A stretch of 38,186 nt of DNA from positions 1 to 38,186 of the forward strand of contig JAICMR010000011.1 in the NCBI GenBank assembly GCA_025929155.1, in the 5' to 3' direction. Positions 8,901-18,071 of this stretch are shown here, piece by piece. Position 1 is the stretch's first letter; each line of letters starts with the position of its first letter. Position numbers and translations under genes: made by a program. The notes beneath the pieces are model-generated. The model was not told the origin of the DNA, made no database searches, and saw nothing but the letters and a program-made list of their open reading frames with translations. Origin of the DNA: Chthoniobacterales bacterium (GTDB taxonomy: Bacteria > Verrucomicrobiota > Verrucomicrobiia > Chthoniobacterales > UBA10450).

Positions 8901-11440
8901 GCATTTACGAGGGTCAGCACTCCGCCGCCATTTAGAGTTACGTCGCCGCTCAGCGTCAGGTCGGTAAAACTTCCAGTGGAGCTGAGAAAGAGGGAGCCGC
9001 TGTTAGCGATTGTGCCAGCGATTGTGGTCGTGCTCCCGTTATTGCCAATAAAACTGCCGGCGTTGGCGAGCGAAACAAGCCGCGCGGTCCCTGAGGTGCG
9101 AATGGCGCCGGTCCCGCTTGTGCTCAGTGTGCCGCCGGTTACGACGGCGCCATTGATGAGCCGCACTTCGGAACCATCGAGGGCGGAAAGGGTTCCTCCG
9201 GTATTGTCAAAGCCGCCTCCGCCAAAGCCATTAAGCTGTAGGATGCCGCCGTTCTCAGCCTGCATCAGTCCTTGATTCGTTAGGCCGGCGGAACTGCTCG
9301 GATCGACGTTCAGAATGAATCCGGCAACGTTGGCATCGATCAGACCGCCTGCGAGGTTCATCAGGCCGATCTCGTTGTTGCCGAGACTGCCGGAGTTGCT
9401 TGTTTCACCCTGGATCGTGCTCGAGTTCGTCAAAATGCCGCTGCCCCGGACGCGGTCGGCATTGACCAGGGTAAGAACGCCAGAGCCGCTGATTGCCAGA
9501 TCGTTGCTTAAGACGAAATCGGTGAAGCTGCCGGTGGAGTTGATCCGGACATTCCCGTCATTGGTAATCGTGCCGGAGAGCGTGGTGGAAGTGCCGTTGT
9601 TAAATTGAACCAGGCCGGCGCCGGCGAACTGCGTGCCGCCGGTGAACGTGAAGTTGCTGCCGAATTGAAGCACGGCGTCGGCGGCCGCGGAGATCGTGCC
9701 CGAGATGGTGCCGCTGCTGACGAAATTAGCCGTGCCAGCCTCGGCCAAGATGCTGCCGGTGTTGTTGATCGGGAGATTGAAGTTCAGGGTGCCGTCGGTG
9801 CTCTGCAGGGTGAGGGTGCCGGAGTTATTAAAGACTGACCCGCCGCCGCTGAACGAGTTGCTGCCTGCTAACGTGATTCCGTAACTGCCGGAGTTGTTGA
9901 TCGTGGTGTTACTGACAGTCATGAGCGCGGTCTGGGTGCTGGCGCCAGCGACGTTGAGCGTGCCGGAGGTGATGGAGCCACCGCTAAAGTGCAGACCCAC
10001 ATCGAGGGTCAGATGATTGGCGAGAATCAAGGTGCCACCGCTCATGAAGAGCTGATTAATCGTCACGCCATCGACAATGTCCTGTGTTAGAGTGCCACTG
10101 GCGAACGTCACGTCGTAATCCTGGCCGTTGTTCCCGTTATTTGGCACCACTCCTGGTGTCCAGCTTGCCGGGTTACTCCAGTTACCTGTCCCGCCATTAT
10201 AGGTCGCGCCCGTTCCGGGCGTGGGGGTCGGGGTAAGCGTCGGAGTGGGCGTAGCGGTTGGAGTAATGCTGGGAGTCGGGGTGGGAGTCGGGCTGATTGT
10301 AGGAGTTGGGGTAGCGGTCGGAGTTGGGCTGATTGTTGGAGTAGGAGTGGGCGTGGAACTTGGGCTAGGCGTCGCGCTCGGCGTAGCTGAAATGGTGGGT
10401 GTCGGCGTCGCGGTTGGGCTGGGACTAACAGTTGGAGAAGGCGTTGCGGTCGGAGTGATGCTTGGGCTCGGGCTGGCTGTAGGTGTCGGTGTAACGGTAG
10501 CTGTCGGCGTCGGGCTTGGAGTTACCGTGGCTGTTGGTGTCGGTGTCTCCGAAGGCGGCGGCGTCGGTTCTTCTTCCGAGGAGCTGCTGCCTGACTGCGG
10601 ATTGCGCACCTGGTTGTCATTGGCTTGATCGAGCACATCACTGTGCGTGGCGTCGAGGAGAGATACGACCGTGCCGCCGCCAAAAATGACGAGGTTCGTG
10701 TCAACCAGCCCACCTTTCTCCTTCTCCTGAGATTGCGCGGCGATCTCGCGCTGGATAAGATTTAGGCTTGGGATCGGCCCAAAATCCGTGATCAGGAGCG
10801 ACGTTTTCATGAGACGCTTCACGTCGACATCGACCGGCTCCGGCAAGTTCGTTCCTTTCGGATTCACAATGAGCATCTGCCCGGCTCGAACGAGGACGGA
10901 TTCTCCAACGTGGTCCTTGCGGAAAATCCGCCCGGTTCCTTCGAGCACGATAAATTTGATGTAGGCGTCGGGGTGAAACTCCAGCATCACGGTCGTGCCT
11001 GTGATGGCGGCCGTGACGGCGGCCGTATTGATCTGCGCGCCTCCGGAATTTTTGGGAACGCGCAGGAGCATCGCCCCGCCGGTAAGTTCAAGGCTGCGAG
11101 TACCTCCCGTGAAGCTAAAAACCGTATTCGCACCAAGTCGCGCGAGCGTTTGATCGGTAAAAGTGAGTTCCGCACGCGACTCGACTCCGGTACGGACGGC
11201 GGTGTTATCGCGCACTTCGTCACTCACGGCGGCTGGTCTGGGCGCGGCTTGTGCCGGAAGCAACTTAACGTCTTTTACCACCTGACTAACCCGTGCCTCC
11301 TTTAGTTGGGCGGCATCCAATCGAATCACTGCCAGCAGCAGGAATCCGAGCAGGGAAAATGAGATAACTGGTCTGCACCGCCGGTCCCGCGAGCAACCAG
11401 GTTTGGCAGCAGTATGGTGGAGGAAAGGTAAGATCGTCAT
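5969..11440 (-). CDS. Giant secreted FecR-domain protein with 186-aa repeats (paralogue 2)
   Basis: An 1823-aa paralogue of the adjacent protein. A long, basic n-region precedes the hydrophobic signal core ([14 protein letters not shown]) with cleavage near LDA-AQ (residue about 43). The FecR domain covers about 45-215 and closely matches paralogue 1 ([37 protein letters not shown]). Residues about 290-407 are a Pro/Thr/Ser linker. [15 protein letters not shown] start follows, a pattern seen in autotransporter-associated beta-strand proteins. Tandem 186-aa repeats carry the core NADRVRGSG and [10 protein letters not shown] over about residues 613-1513. The C-terminal 110 residues are basic and not repeat-like. 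No barrel or sorting motif is recognised, so how the protein is held at the surface is unknown. The ATG at 11440 lacks a Shine-Dalgarno match. Confidence 0.8.
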   Translation of the reverse strand: MTILPFLHHTAAKPGCSRDRRCRPVISFSLLGFLLLAVIRLDAAQLKEARVSQVVKDVKLLPAQAAPRPAAVSDEVRDNTAVRTGVESRAELTFTDQTLARLGANTVFSFTGGTRSLELTGGAMLLRVPKNSGGAQINTAAVTAAITGTTVMLEFHPDAYIKFIVLEGTGRIFRKDHVGESVLVRAGQMLIVNPKGTNLPEPVDVDVKRLMKTSLLITDFGPIPSLNLIQREIAAQSQEKEKGGLVDTNLVIFGGGTVVSLLDATHSDVLDQANDNQVRNPQSGSSSSEEEPTPPPSETPTPTATVTPSPTPTATVTPTPTASPSPSITPTATPSPTVSPSPTATPTPTISATPSATPSPSSTPTPTPTISPTPTATPTPTISPTPTPTPSITPTATPTPTLTPTPTPGTGATYNGGTGNWSNPASWTPGVVPNNGNNGQDYDVTFASGTLTQDIVDGVTINQLFMSGGTLILANHLTLDVGLHFSGGSITSGTLNVAGASTQTALMTVSNTTINNSGSYGITLAGSNSFSGGGSVFNNSGTLTLQSTDGTLNFNLPINNTGSILAEAGTANFVSSGTISGTISAAADAVLQFGSNFTFTGGTQFAGAGLVQFNNGTSTTLSGTITNDGNVRINSTGSFTDFVLSNDLAISGSGVLTLVNADRVRGSGILTNSSTIQGETSNSGSLGNNEIGLMNLAGGLIDANVAGFILNVDPSSSAGLTNQGLMQAENGGILQLNGFGGGGFDNTGGTLSALDGSEVRLINGAVVTGGTLSTSGTGAIRTSGTARLVSLANAGSFIGNNGSTTTIAGTIANSGSLFLSSTGSFTDLTLSGDVTLNGGGVLTLVNADRVRGSGILTNVDNVIQGESSNSGSLGNNEIGLVNQSAGLIDANVAGLFLNVDPSAAAGLTNLGTLQASGGGLLLLNGFGSGAFKNAGGLIQALDGSEVQLTNGVTIMGGTLATTGSGLIRNLNTATLDSVTNAGAFVGNNGSTTTLIGTINNTGSILINSTGSFTDLAINGNVTLTGGSTLTLVNADRVRGGGTLFNGGSNGEAFTIEGETSNSGSLGTNELAIVNRSGGLIDANVFNGSNGLIMNVDPRTLDGLTNLGVMRASGGGILQLNGFGGGGFDNTGGTISALDGSEVRLINSASVTGGTLTTSGTGFIRNFNTATLTSLSNAGAFIGNNASTTTLNGAITNSGSISINSTGSFTDLSLGSNVTLTGGGTVNLVNADRVRGSGTLTNTNNLIQGETNNSGSLGNNEIGIVNQSAGVVSANVSGLVLNVDPSAGAGLTNQGLMQATNGGILQLNGFGSGSFTNNGTISALDGSELRLLNGAMISGGTLTTSGTGFIRNFNTATLTSLSNAGAFIGNNASTTTLNGAITNSGSISINSTGSFTDLSLGSNVTLTGGGTLNLVNADRVRGSGTLTNTNNLIQGETNNSGSLGNNEIGIVNQSAGVISANVSGLVLNVDPSAGAGLTNQGLMQATNGGILQLNGFGSGSFTNNGTISASSAGALQFTGTVTSTGTVDVGNATLSVSGNGNYTQTAGTFRLTGGTVTSSTALNFLGGLVDARGTINAAISNGANLRPALGETGLTVNGAVTLLSSSQLTLQLGGLTQGSQYGFLNVNGTVALGGQLVVSFVDNFQANNNNNFTVLSSTGLTGTFSNVQPGGRVNASDGSGSFLVTYSTNNQVVLSDFEPSVPVAGTAMAPNEHSSSKAPERSALILANSDKARPLTAKGKTLRVRITTLRPGLAVQNSDQLLDLMETPGATKRGGKVIIPPRLDGRQAHRGGKTTAVPAAMKQQAERAQVAVNRPRPLVQSREN
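6931..9720 (-). repeat. Tandem ~558-bp coding repeats
   Basis: Successive units begin near 6931, 7489, 8039-8047, about 8627 and about 9186. Spacing is 558 bp (186 codons), except for one 588-bp unit that carries a 10-codon insertion (around 8280-8310). The units at 6931-7488 and 7489-8046 are nearly identical at the DNA level over hundreds of bases, while the others have diverged. Recent duplication or gene conversion within the array is implied. Confidence 0.8.
10215..10570 (-). repeat. Low-complexity Pro/Thr/Ser linker DNA
   Basis: A G/T-biased simple-sequence stretch built from GGAGT(T/C)GG-type hexamers encodes about 117 residues of PTPT/SPTP linker in paralogue 2. It is the counterpart of the shorter linker in paralogue 1, but less regular, with no fixed 30-bp unit. 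Confidence 0.7.
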
Positions 11441-11807
11441 ATTGAGGAGGTTTGGTGCGAAAGACTCGATGGCATCTTTGGGCCACGTCGAGTTTGGCGG
11501 CGGTTGTAGCTAAGTAGGGCGGGGGAGTCAAGCTCCGATATGCGCTCCTCTGCGTGACCTGGCCCTGAATTGTCCGAGCGGAACCAATGCGAACAAGCGG
11601 TTCATAGATGAACGCAAAAGACCTCACACTTGGATGCGCGCAAAAATGGCATCAAAGGGGACAAGCGACTTCAGGCCCCAGGATGACAAGAGGTACAATC
11701 AGGAACCTCGCGGTGCGGCCAGCAAAGCTGGACGCGCTTCTTGCTCAGGCCGAGCTCCTCTTCTGGAGAGTCGCCGGACGAGTCTGTCGCGGGAGGCGTA
11801 TTCGAAA
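11441..11807. other. Gene-free stretch, 367 bp
   Basis: Lies between the FG-GAP gene and paralogue 2, so it should hold the paralogue 2 promoter and leader. No convincing -35/-10 pair, hairpin terminator or RNA gene was found by eye. Read on the minus strand, one segment near 11650-11690 contains TGTCATCCTGGGG, resembling the start of a common intergenic repeat type, but too degenerate to call. Confidence 0.4.
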
Positions 11808-12935
11808 CTACGGGGTGTTGAAAAGGACGATCGAGTCAGTAAAGAGATCGACTCGCCCGTCGCCGTCAAAATCGCCGGTTGAGATCGTGTAGTTTTGTTG
11901 GCCCGAGTTCGGCAGAGTTATCCGCCGGATGTGATGGAAGCCGCCGATGCCATCGCCTAGCGCCACGTCCAGCGTATTTCGCGGAGTTGCACCATTCAGG
12001 TAAGCGAGGTCGGTTTTTCCGTCGTTGTTGATATCGGCGGCCGCTATTCCTTGGAAAACATCAGCCGGAAGCGATGCTGATTGTGCAAACCGACCATGAC
12101 CATTCCCCCTGAAAACAGCCACATGGTTGTTCGGATAGATGTTGAAGACCTCCACCGCGAGGTCGGCCTTCCCATCGGTGTTAAAGTCCGCCATCACCAG
12201 TCCTTCGGCATTGCCGCCCAGAGGATGGACAGCAAAGGGGCTGAAGTGGCCATCGCCGTTGCCGGTGTAAATGCGGAGATCCATCGATCCGTACTCGGCT
12301 ACCGCCAAATCAGGAATTCCATCGCTATCGAAGTCGCCCGCCACAATCCGAGTTGGATTAGTGCCGGTCGCGCAAATGAGCGGAGTAGCGAATCCACCGC
12401 TTCCATCACCCATAAGAATAGAAACGGAGTTTGATTGAAAGTCGCTAACTGCAAGGTCGAGATTGCCGTCGCCATCGAAATCAGCCACCGCCAGGCCGGC
12501 CGGTTCTCCTCCGGTGTTGATGAAGAGCGAAGTGGGGAAGCCGCCTGCGCCGTCATTTAACAGGACGTTGATGCCCGGGAAATTCGCCACCGCCGCGTCG
12601 GGAAAGCCATCGCCATTAAAATCACCGAGTGCGAGCACGGATTGGAAGCCCTGCTGGTTATAGACCATTGGGGTTGAGAAGTTACCAGTTCCATCGCCGA
12701 GGAAAATAAAAAGACCGCTGTCAGGCAGAACCGCCAGGTCGAGGTTGCCATCGCCATTGAGATCCGCCACTTGCGAATCGTAGGGCGACGAGACCGGGAG
12801 AATCTCCCGGTGTGGAAATGTCATCAACGGCCGGCCATCGGCCAGACATCTCGGCGTAAGCCAAGGAAGACCGGCAAAGGACAGGGCGAGTAGGGCTTTA
12901 ACTGAAGTAAGGTAAATCGGGAACGGGATTTTCAT
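11808..12935 (-). CDS. Secreted FG-GAP/VCBS repeat protein
   Basis: 375 aa. An N-terminal hydrophobic signal segment (residues about 1-32) is followed by seven FG-GAP-type repeats with calcium-binding D-x-[ND]-x-DG loops. The loops are DLNGDGNLD (58), DFNGDGFPD (105), DFDGDGNLD (152), DFDSDGIPD (201), DFNTDGKAD (250), DINNDGKTD (301) and DFDGDGRVD (355), a period close to 48 residues. This spacing predicts an integrin-alpha-like seven-bladed beta-propeller that fills essentially the whole mature protein. Such propellers are extracellular and act in adhesion or polysaccharide binding; the ligand is not predictable here. It lies upstream of the two giant FecR proteins on the same strand and may belong to the same surface programme. 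The ATG at 12935 has no obvious ribosome binding site. Confidence 0.85.
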   Translation of the reverse strand: MKIPFPIYLTSVKALLALSFAGLPWLTPRCLADGRPLMTFPHREILPVSSPYDSQVADLNGDGNLDLAVLPDSGLFIFLGDGTGNFSTPMVYNQQGFQSVLALGDFNGDGFPDAAVANFPGINVLLNDGAGGFPTSLFINTGGEPAGLAVADFDGDGNLDLAVSDFQSNSVSILMGDGSGGFATPLICATGTNPTRIVAGDFDSDGIPDLAVAEYGSMDLRIYTGNGDGHFSPFAVHPLGGNAEGLVMADFNTDGKADLAVEVFNIYPNNHVAVFRGNGHGRFAQSASLPADVFQGIAAADINNDGKTDLAYLNGATPRNTLDVALGDGIGGFHHIRRITLPNSGQQNYTISTGDFDGDGRVDLFTDSIVLFNTP

Positions 12936-13080
12936 GAGGTTAGGGTTTTGTGCAAGTGACGCAGTGGTGTCAAGAGAATAGATCTAGTCGAAAACCGTTT
13001 CCTATTGCCCACCGTCTGAGGCAGGAAAGTGTGAGTCGAAAGAGCGCGTCTTCCGGACGAGCGAGCGTAGTTGAGGAAGA

Positions 13081-14040
13081 CTAAAACTTCCAGGTCAGCG
13101 CGACGCCGCCGCCGATGTTAAAGACCTGGTAGTCGAAGACGCCGCGGTTCGACTGATTGGCGACGTAAGTCGAGATTGCGCTTAGCGTGAGGTAATCCTT
13201 GACTTGATAGTTGGCGCTCAGCGCAATGACTTCGCTCACATCGGTGCGGCCACCGGAGTCATAAGGTCTCACAACCAGGCTGGCAGCCGCGTTAAGCGAG
13301 AACGACCGGCTTAGAGCCACCGAATAGCCGACATAGGCGCTCACATCGTTACGCTGCGGCGGTGAGGGATCGGCGTAGAGGCTGATACTCGCTGCCGCAC
13401 CAAACGAAATCTGCTGGGCGCGGCCGATTCGCACCGGCACTTCCGCGTTGAGTTGGAGCGCGAGGTTCTCGAAGAACGAGTCGAAATCTTCCGTCCCCGT
13501 AAGCCGGTTGTAATCCAGGTTCGCGCGGAGTGCGAGATTGTGCAGCCTCGGAATGTAATAAGCCACCCCGGCCAGCGCATCGAAGCTCGCAAAATCGAAG
13601 CCAGTGTTATCGCTGTAATAGAAAAACTGCTGCCGGAGCGAAAACTCCCCGTAGAGAGTCTGCTCGAACTTCGGCGAGTAAGTCAGTCCCACGACCGGCG
13701 CGATGATGACATCGTCCACCTCGCCGCGATCGACCAGGGCGACGTTTGATGTGTAGTAAAAGGGCACTCCCGTCTCGAGTGTAAACGGCTGATATTGTTC
13801 CACCCTTTTCAGAATGGCTTGCTCGCCGAGATCGGAGTCATTCGGGCTTGGCGCCGCATATCCTTGCTCAACGCCATTCAGTGGGGCTGCCGCGCCGAGC
13901 GGTTGGATTTGCGATTGGTCGGTCTGGAGACGAGCCCGATCGGCCGCCCTGGTCTGCGCGAATACGGAAGCCGTCGCCAGCAGCCAAAGAACAGCAAGGG
14001 GAAGGACGTTCCGGACGCGAAGTAATGGCCGTTGGTTCAT
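13081..14040 (-). CDS. Outer-membrane beta-barrel protein
   Basis: 319 aa from the ATG at 14040, which has AAAGGA nine bases upstream. An in-frame TTG at 14058 is less likely. The signal peptide runs to VFA-QT (residue 28). A soluble segment of about 70 residues precedes alternating aromatic/hydrophobic strands (for example YSPKFEQTLYGEFSLRQQFF, NLALRANLDYNRL, FNIGGGVALTWKF). The C-terminal residue is Phe after WK, the classic BAM recognition ending. This fits an outer-membrane barrel of about 12 strands. Whether it is a porin, an adhesin anchor or a channel cannot be told. It is the most upstream gene of the minus-strand surface block, 146 bp before the FG-GAP gene. Confidence 0.8.
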   Translation of the reverse strand: MNQRPLLRVRNVLPLAVLWLLATASVFAQTRAADRARLQTDQSQIQPLGAAAPLNGVEQGYAAPSPNDSDLGEQAILKRVEQYQPFTLETGVPFYYTSNVALVDRGEVDDVIIAPVVGLTYSPKFEQTLYGEFSLRQQFFYYSDNTGFDFASFDALAGVAYYIPRLHNLALRANLDYNRLTGTEDFDSFFENLALQLNAEVPVRIGRAQQISFGAAASISLYADPSPPQRNDVSAYVGYSVALSRSFSLNAAASLVVRPYDSGGRTDVSEVIALSANYQVKDYLTLSAISTYVANQSNRGVFDYQVFNIGGGVALTWKF

Positions 14041-14130
14041 TCGAGCCCGTCCTTTCAACAGAACATTGCCCGTCCGTCAAGGCTTTCGCGCGAGAATTTC
14101 CGATCCCCGCCGCGCCGCACCGCACCGTTC

Positions 14131-14340
14131 CTACGCGAAAGGCAAGTTCGCTTTGATCCGCTGCACGTCGGTCTCGTCCACCAGCGCCGATTTCGCGAGC
14201 TGCCGCTTTTTCTTTGCGTTCTTGCTGCCCATCAAATGCCGGCGCGAGGCATGAGAACGAAGCACCTTGCCCGTGGCGGTGATCTTGAACCGTTTGGATA
14301 CGGCCTTCCTCGTTTTGCTGCGCGCGATCGGTTTCGGCAT
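14131..14340 (-). CDS. rpmI: 50S ribosomal protein L35 (bL35)
   Basis: 69 aa, very basic, with the bL35 pattern: MPKPIARSKTRKAVSKRFK at the start, TGKVLRSHASRRHL in the middle (the family TG-GK-RRHA/HL region), and the NAKKKRQL, DVQRIKANLPFA tail. Length is normal for the family. In most bacteria rpmI lies between infC and rplT. Neither is adjacent here: a divergent NADH dehydrogenase gene lies upstream and an outer-membrane protein gene downstream. No Shine-Dalgarno is evident before the ATG. Confidence 0.95.
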   Translation of the reverse strand: MPKPIARSKTRKAVSKRFKITATGKVLRSHASRRHLMGSKNAKKKRQLAKSALVDETDVQRIKANLPFA

Positions 14341-14433
14341 AGGGCGCGGAAGATAGGTGAGCTTGCGTCAGGCGCAACCCGTTTTCGGAATTTTCCCGGT
14401 TTACCCGCCCTCGATTCTCGCGAACCTTGGTGC

Positions 14434-15717
14434 ATGGAAACTCAGAGCGCCCCGCAACCGCATGTCATTATTGTCGGCGGCGGTTTTGGCGGCCTCGAAG
14501 CGGCCAAAAAGCTGGGCGGCAAGCCGGTCCGCGTGACGGTGATCGATCGCACGAATTACCACCTCTTCCAGCCGCTTCTCTATCAGGTGGCGACCGCGGC
14601 GCTCTCGCCGGCTGACATCGCGGCACCGATCCGCGGGGTTCTCGGGAAATTTGACAACATCGAAGTCATTCTCGGCGAAGTGCAATCGGTTGACGTGGAA
14701 GCGCATCTGGTGCGGACGTTGGACCGCTCGTTCACCTATGATTACCTGATTCTTGCCACCGGCTCGCGCCATTCCTATTTCGGCCATGAAGAGTGGGAAA
14801 AACTGGCGCCTGGCTTGAAAAGTCTTGAGGACGCGATCGAGATCCGGCGGCGGATTTTGATGGCCTTCGAGTTCGCGGAAAAAACCGATGACCTCGCCGC
14901 GCGAGCGGCGGCCATGACATTTGTCATCATTGGAGGCGGACCGACTGGCGTGGAACTGGCAGGTGCGATTGCCGAGATTGCGCGCGAAACGCTCGCAAAG
15001 GATTTCAGGAATATCGATCCCTCGAAAGCACGAGTCATCCTGGTCGATGGCGGAGACCGCCTTTTGGCCGCTTTTCCCGAAGATCTCTCGGCGAGTGCGC
15101 TCCGGCAGTTGGAGGATCTGCGCGTCGAGGTGCGACTCAGGGTCCATGCCGACAACGTGACGGAAGAGGGCGTTCAGGTGGATGGTAATTTCATTCCGTG
15201 TCGCGTAAAAATCTGGGCCGCGGGTAACACGTCGTCGTTTGTCGGCAAAACGCTCGGCGTTCCGGTCGATCGCGCGGGCCGCGTGATCGTGCAGGACGAC
15301 CTGACCATTCCAGGCCACCCCGAGGTGCAGGTGATCGGCGATCTCTCAGAATTCACCTCACCGAAAACCGGTCAACCGCTTCCGGGGGTCTCACCGGTTG
15401 CGATCCAGCAGGGCCATCATGCGGCGCGCAACATCCTCTGCATGATCAACGACGCGAAGCCGCAGCGTTTCCATTATTGGGATAAAGGCAGCATGGCTAC
15501 AATCGGTCGCAACAAAGCGGTTGCGGACCTGAACTTCATTCATTTTAGCGGATTCCCCGCGTGGCTCTCGTGGCTTTTCATCCACGTGATTTATCTGGTT
15601 GGCTTTAGGAATCGGATCGCTGTGTTGCTCCAATGGGCTTGGGCCTATGTCACCTTCAACAAAGGCGCTCGACTCATCACGCGGAACTTTCAGGCTGAGC
15701 ATCGACCGGTGGCGTGA
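14434..15717 (+). CDS. Type II NADH dehydrogenase-like FAD oxidoreductase (NDH-2)
   Basis: 427 aa from the ATG at 14434. The open frame extends upstream but overlaps rpmI and is not protein-like there. The FAD-binding Rossmann motif VIIVGGGFGG is at residues 11-20. The NAD(P)H-binding motif VIIGGGPTGVELAG is at about 163-177. The ATG...SRHSYFGHEEW region and the late VIGDL motif place it in the NDH-2 family. A C-terminal hydrophobic/amphipathic section (FPAWLSWLFIHVIYLVGFRN) is the expected membrane anchor. It would oxidise NADH and pass electrons to quinone at the inner membrane without pumping protons. Divergent from rpmI; panE-like gene downstream after 108 bp. Confidence 0.9.
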   Translation: METQSAPQPHVIIVGGGFGGLEAAKKLGGKPVRVTVIDRTNYHLFQPLLYQVATAALSPADIAAPIRGVLGKFDNIEVILGEVQSVDVEAHLVRTLDRSFTYDYLILATGSRHSYFGHEEWEKLAPGLKSLEDAIEIRRRILMAFEFAEKTDDLAARAAAMTFVIIGGGPTGVELAGAIAEIARETLAKDFRNIDPSKARVILVDGGDRLLAAFPEDLSASALRQLEDLRVEVRLRVHADNVTEEGVQVDGNFIPCRVKIWAAGNTSSFVGKTLGVPVDRAGRVIVQDDLTIPGHPEVQVIGDLSEFTSPKTGQPLPGVSPVAIQQGHHAARNILCMINDAKPQRFHYWDKGSMATIGRNKAVADLNFIHFSGFPAWLSWLFIHVIYLVGFRNRIAVLLQWAWAYVTFNKGARLITRNFQAEHRPVA

Positions 15718-15733
15718 CGGATCGGCCTGGTAG

Positions 15734-15810
15734 TCCGCAGATGACGCAGATTGCGGCAGAGGAAGAGATGGAAACGGTTTTGCTCGGTGAACATCTGCGT
15801 CTTCTGCGGA
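15734..15810. repeat. Intergenic inverted repeat (18-bp arms)
   Basis: Left arm TCCGCAGATGACGCAGAT (15734-15751) pairs with right arm ATCTGCGTCTTCTGCGGA (15793-15810) with one mismatch, around a loop of about 41 nt. It fills most of the gap between the NDH-2 and ketopantoate reductase genes. The long near-perfect arms suggest a mobile or REP-like palindromic unit or a structured RNA. There is no T-tract, so it is a poor intrinsic terminator. Confidence 0.7.
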
Positions 15811-15825
15811 TAGAAATGCTTCGCT

Positions 15826-16761
15826 GTGCGGCAACGTCACCAACTGCCTGACTTCCGCATCGCGATCGTCGGCGCGGGCGCGATCGGCTGCTACTACGGC
15901 GGGAAACTCGCGCAGTTCGGGCGGGACGTGCATTTCCTCCTGCGGAGCGACTATGAGATCGTCCGCAAGCGGGGCCTGCGCATCCGCAGCAAAGGCGGGA
16001 ACGTTCACATCCCGAAGGTCAACGGCTATCGCTCGAGCGAAGAGATCGGTTTGTGCGACGTCGTCATCATTGCCGTTAAGACAACGGCAAACGGCGAGAT
16101 TCCTTTACTGGTTAGGCCATTGGTAGGCGAAAAGACGATGATCCTGACCCTTCAGAACGGACTCGGAAACGAGGAGTTTCTCGCTGGGCACTTCGGCGCG
16201 GAGCGCATCCTCGGCGGCCTCTGTTTCATCTGCCTGAACCGGGTCGCGCCGGGCCTGATCCAGCTCCAGGACAATGGTCGCCTGGCTATCGGAAAGTTCA
16301 ACGGCTTCCCAAGGCCGCGCCTGCACGATCTGGCTTGGGAGTTCAAGCGTTGTGGCGTCGTTACCAGCGTCGTCGCAGACCTCGCACTCGAACATTGGCG
16401 GAAGCTGGTTTGGAACATTCCCTTCAACGGTCTCGCCGTCGCGGCCGGCGGATTGCATACCCGCGAAATTCTGGCTGATGACCGCCTGCGCCTCCGCGCC
16501 CTCGCGTTGATGGATGAAACCATCGCAATCGCCAATGCCTGCGGTCAAAGATTGCCGACGGCGGTTGCGCTCGAGCAGATGAAGCGCACCGAAACCATGG
16601 GAGCCTTCCGACCCTCCACCCTCATCGATCATCTGGCCGGCCGCCCGCTCGAGATCGATGCGATCTGGGGCAAACCGCTCCGTCGGGCGCGAGAGCACGG
16701 GATCGCTGCTCCGGAACTCGAACGGCTCCACGCGGAACTCATCGCACTCAATCCAGCCTAG
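15826..16761 (+). CDS. panE: 2-dehydropantoate 2-reductase family (ketopantoate reductase)
   Basis: 311 aa from a GTG start. The N-terminal NADP-binding motif IVGAGAIGCYYGGKL (GxGxxG at 16-21) is directly followed by the family LLRSDY segment. VKTTAN and LQNGLGNE (the conserved QNG) follow. The catalytic lysine is in HWRKLVWNIPFN (K193) with the Asn four residues later. The late Glu lies in LEIDAIWG (E276). The family reduces ketopantoate to pantoate in pantothenate/CoA synthesis. Relatives act on other 2-oxo acids, so the substrate is inferred. It is convergent with the MFS gene, 25 bp away. Confidence 0.85.
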   Translation: MRQRHQLPDFRIAIVGAGAIGCYYGGKLAQFGRDVHFLLRSDYEIVRKRGLRIRSKGGNVHIPKVNGYRSSEEIGLCDVVIIAVKTTANGEIPLLVRPLVGEKTMILTLQNGLGNEEFLAGHFGAERILGGLCFICLNRVAPGLIQLQDNGRLAIGKFNGFPRPRLHDLAWEFKRCGVVTSVVADLALEHWRKLVWNIPFNGLAVAAGGLHTREILADDRLRLRALALMDETIAIANACGQRLPTAVALEQMKRTETMGAFRPSTLIDHLAGRPLEIDAIWGKPLRRAREHGIAAPELERLHAELIALNPA

Positions 16762-16786
16762 CGAGTTAAGAAGATCGCAACGGAGC

Positions 16787-17980
16787 TTATTTCGCTTCCT
16801 CCCGGTCGCAGAGAAGAAAAACACCCAAGGAGATGGCACCGATCGCGGCGCCGATCCCCATTGCAAGCTGCCAGCCGCCTGCTTCGAAGGTCGCAGATCC
16901 GATAAGCGAGCCGCTGGCGCCGACGGCAAACATCGTCGTCAGATAAACCGAGTTTACCCGCCCCCGGGCTTCGTCCGATATTTCGAAGACGATTTTCTGG
17001 CTGGTGATTTGATTCAACTGAATCGCGGCGTCGAGGAGCAGCGCGGTGCCCACGAAGGCAACGACACTTCGAGCCGCCACGGCCCCGCCGGCTGCAAGGA
17101 AACAAAATACAAGCAGGAGATGAGCGACCAGGGTCGACAGGTGACTCTTGCCGTGGTCCGCCAGCAGGCCCGCGACTGGTGCGACCAGCGCTCCGCCCGC
17201 TCCGGCGAGCGCAAAAAGCGCCACGCCATTTTGACTGAAATGAAACTGTCGCAGCAAGACGAGAGGCGCAGCCGTCCAGAAAAGATTAAACGCCATATAC
17301 ATCGCGGCCTGGTAGATGGAACGCAGCCGCAACTGGCGATAAGTTTTCGCGAGCGAGAGCATCGACCAGAGAATGGCACCGTAGCTTTTCTTCCCCGGCG
17401 GAATGCGCCGCGGGAGAGTCAGCGCTAGGGCGAAACCGATCAGCGCCATCAGCGCGGCGGAAAGAAAGTAAACCGAGCGCCAACCGAAAGTCTCCGCCAT
17501 GAAACTGGCCAGCGGACGCGCCAGCATGATGCCTCCGAGCAACCCGCTCATTATCTGCCCGATGATGCGTCCCTGCCGTTCCGGCGCGCTCAGGTGCGAT
17601 GCGAGCGGGAGCAGAATTTGCGCGCCGGTCGCGCAGACGCCGGTGACGACGGACGCCGCGAGAAAAGAGGCTGGTCCGCGTGAGAACGCGATCCCGAGCG
17701 TGCCGAGAAAAGTTCCGGCCGTCGTGAGCAGCGCGAGCCGGCGGTTCTGAAACAGATCTCCGAGCGGAACGAGGAGAAAAAGACCGAGTCCGTAACCGAG
17801 TTGCGTGAGGCTAACGATCGTTCCAGCGAGGGATTTGGAAAGGCCGATCTCCGGGCCAACCTCATCGATCAAGGTTTGCGCGTAGTAGAGATTCGCCACC
17901 ATCGCGCCGCAGGCGAATGCCATCAGAAAGATCAACCCAGTCGACAGACGGACCGGCGATGGCTCCTTGTCGTTAGTCAT
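16787..17980 (-). CDS. MFS transporter (drug:H+ antiporter type)
   Basis: 397 aa from the ATG at 17980, preceded by GGAAG about ten bases upstream. A TTG at 18037 would add 19 polar residues. About 12 hydrophobic segments are seen. The cytoplasmic loop 2-3 contains PLGDLFQNRRL, the MFS motif A (GxLaDrxGRrr-like), and a matching half-repeat occurs near GLLADHGKSHLS. The pattern fits the 12-TM DHA1 exporter group (YnfM/MdtG-like proteins). Substrate unknown. Divergent from the methyltransferase gene, whose start is only 91 bp away, so the two may share a regulatory region. Confidence 0.85.
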   Translation of the reverse strand: MTNDKEPSPVRLSTGLIFLMAFACGAMVANLYYAQTLIDEVGPEIGLSKSLAGTIVSLTQLGYGLGLFLLVPLGDLFQNRRLALLTTAGTFLGTLGIAFSRGPASFLAASVVTGVCATGAQILLPLASHLSAPERQGRIIGQIMSGLLGGIMLARPLASFMAETFGWRSVYFLSAALMALIGFALALTLPRRIPPGKKSYGAILWSMLSLAKTYRQLRLRSIYQAAMYMAFNLFWTAAPLVLLRQFHFSQNGVALFALAGAGGALVAPVAGLLADHGKSHLSTLVAHLLLVFCFLAAGGAVAARSVVAFVGTALLLDAAIQLNQITSQKIVFEISDEARGRVNSVYLTTMFAVGASGSLIGSATFEAGGWQLAMGIGAAIGAISLGVFLLCDREEAK

Positions 17981-18071
17981 CGCGCCTAGCTTCCGCGGGA
18001 ATGGACGGCGGACAAGACTCTTGAAGTTTGCGTTCAATCCCGCTGAAGATTGCAGCTACAATGGGGACGAA

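Noticed and set aside
6931-9720. Possible CRISPR-like array because of regular repeats
   Set aside because: Units are 558 bp, in frame and protein-coding. There are no short repeat/spacer units and no cas genes.
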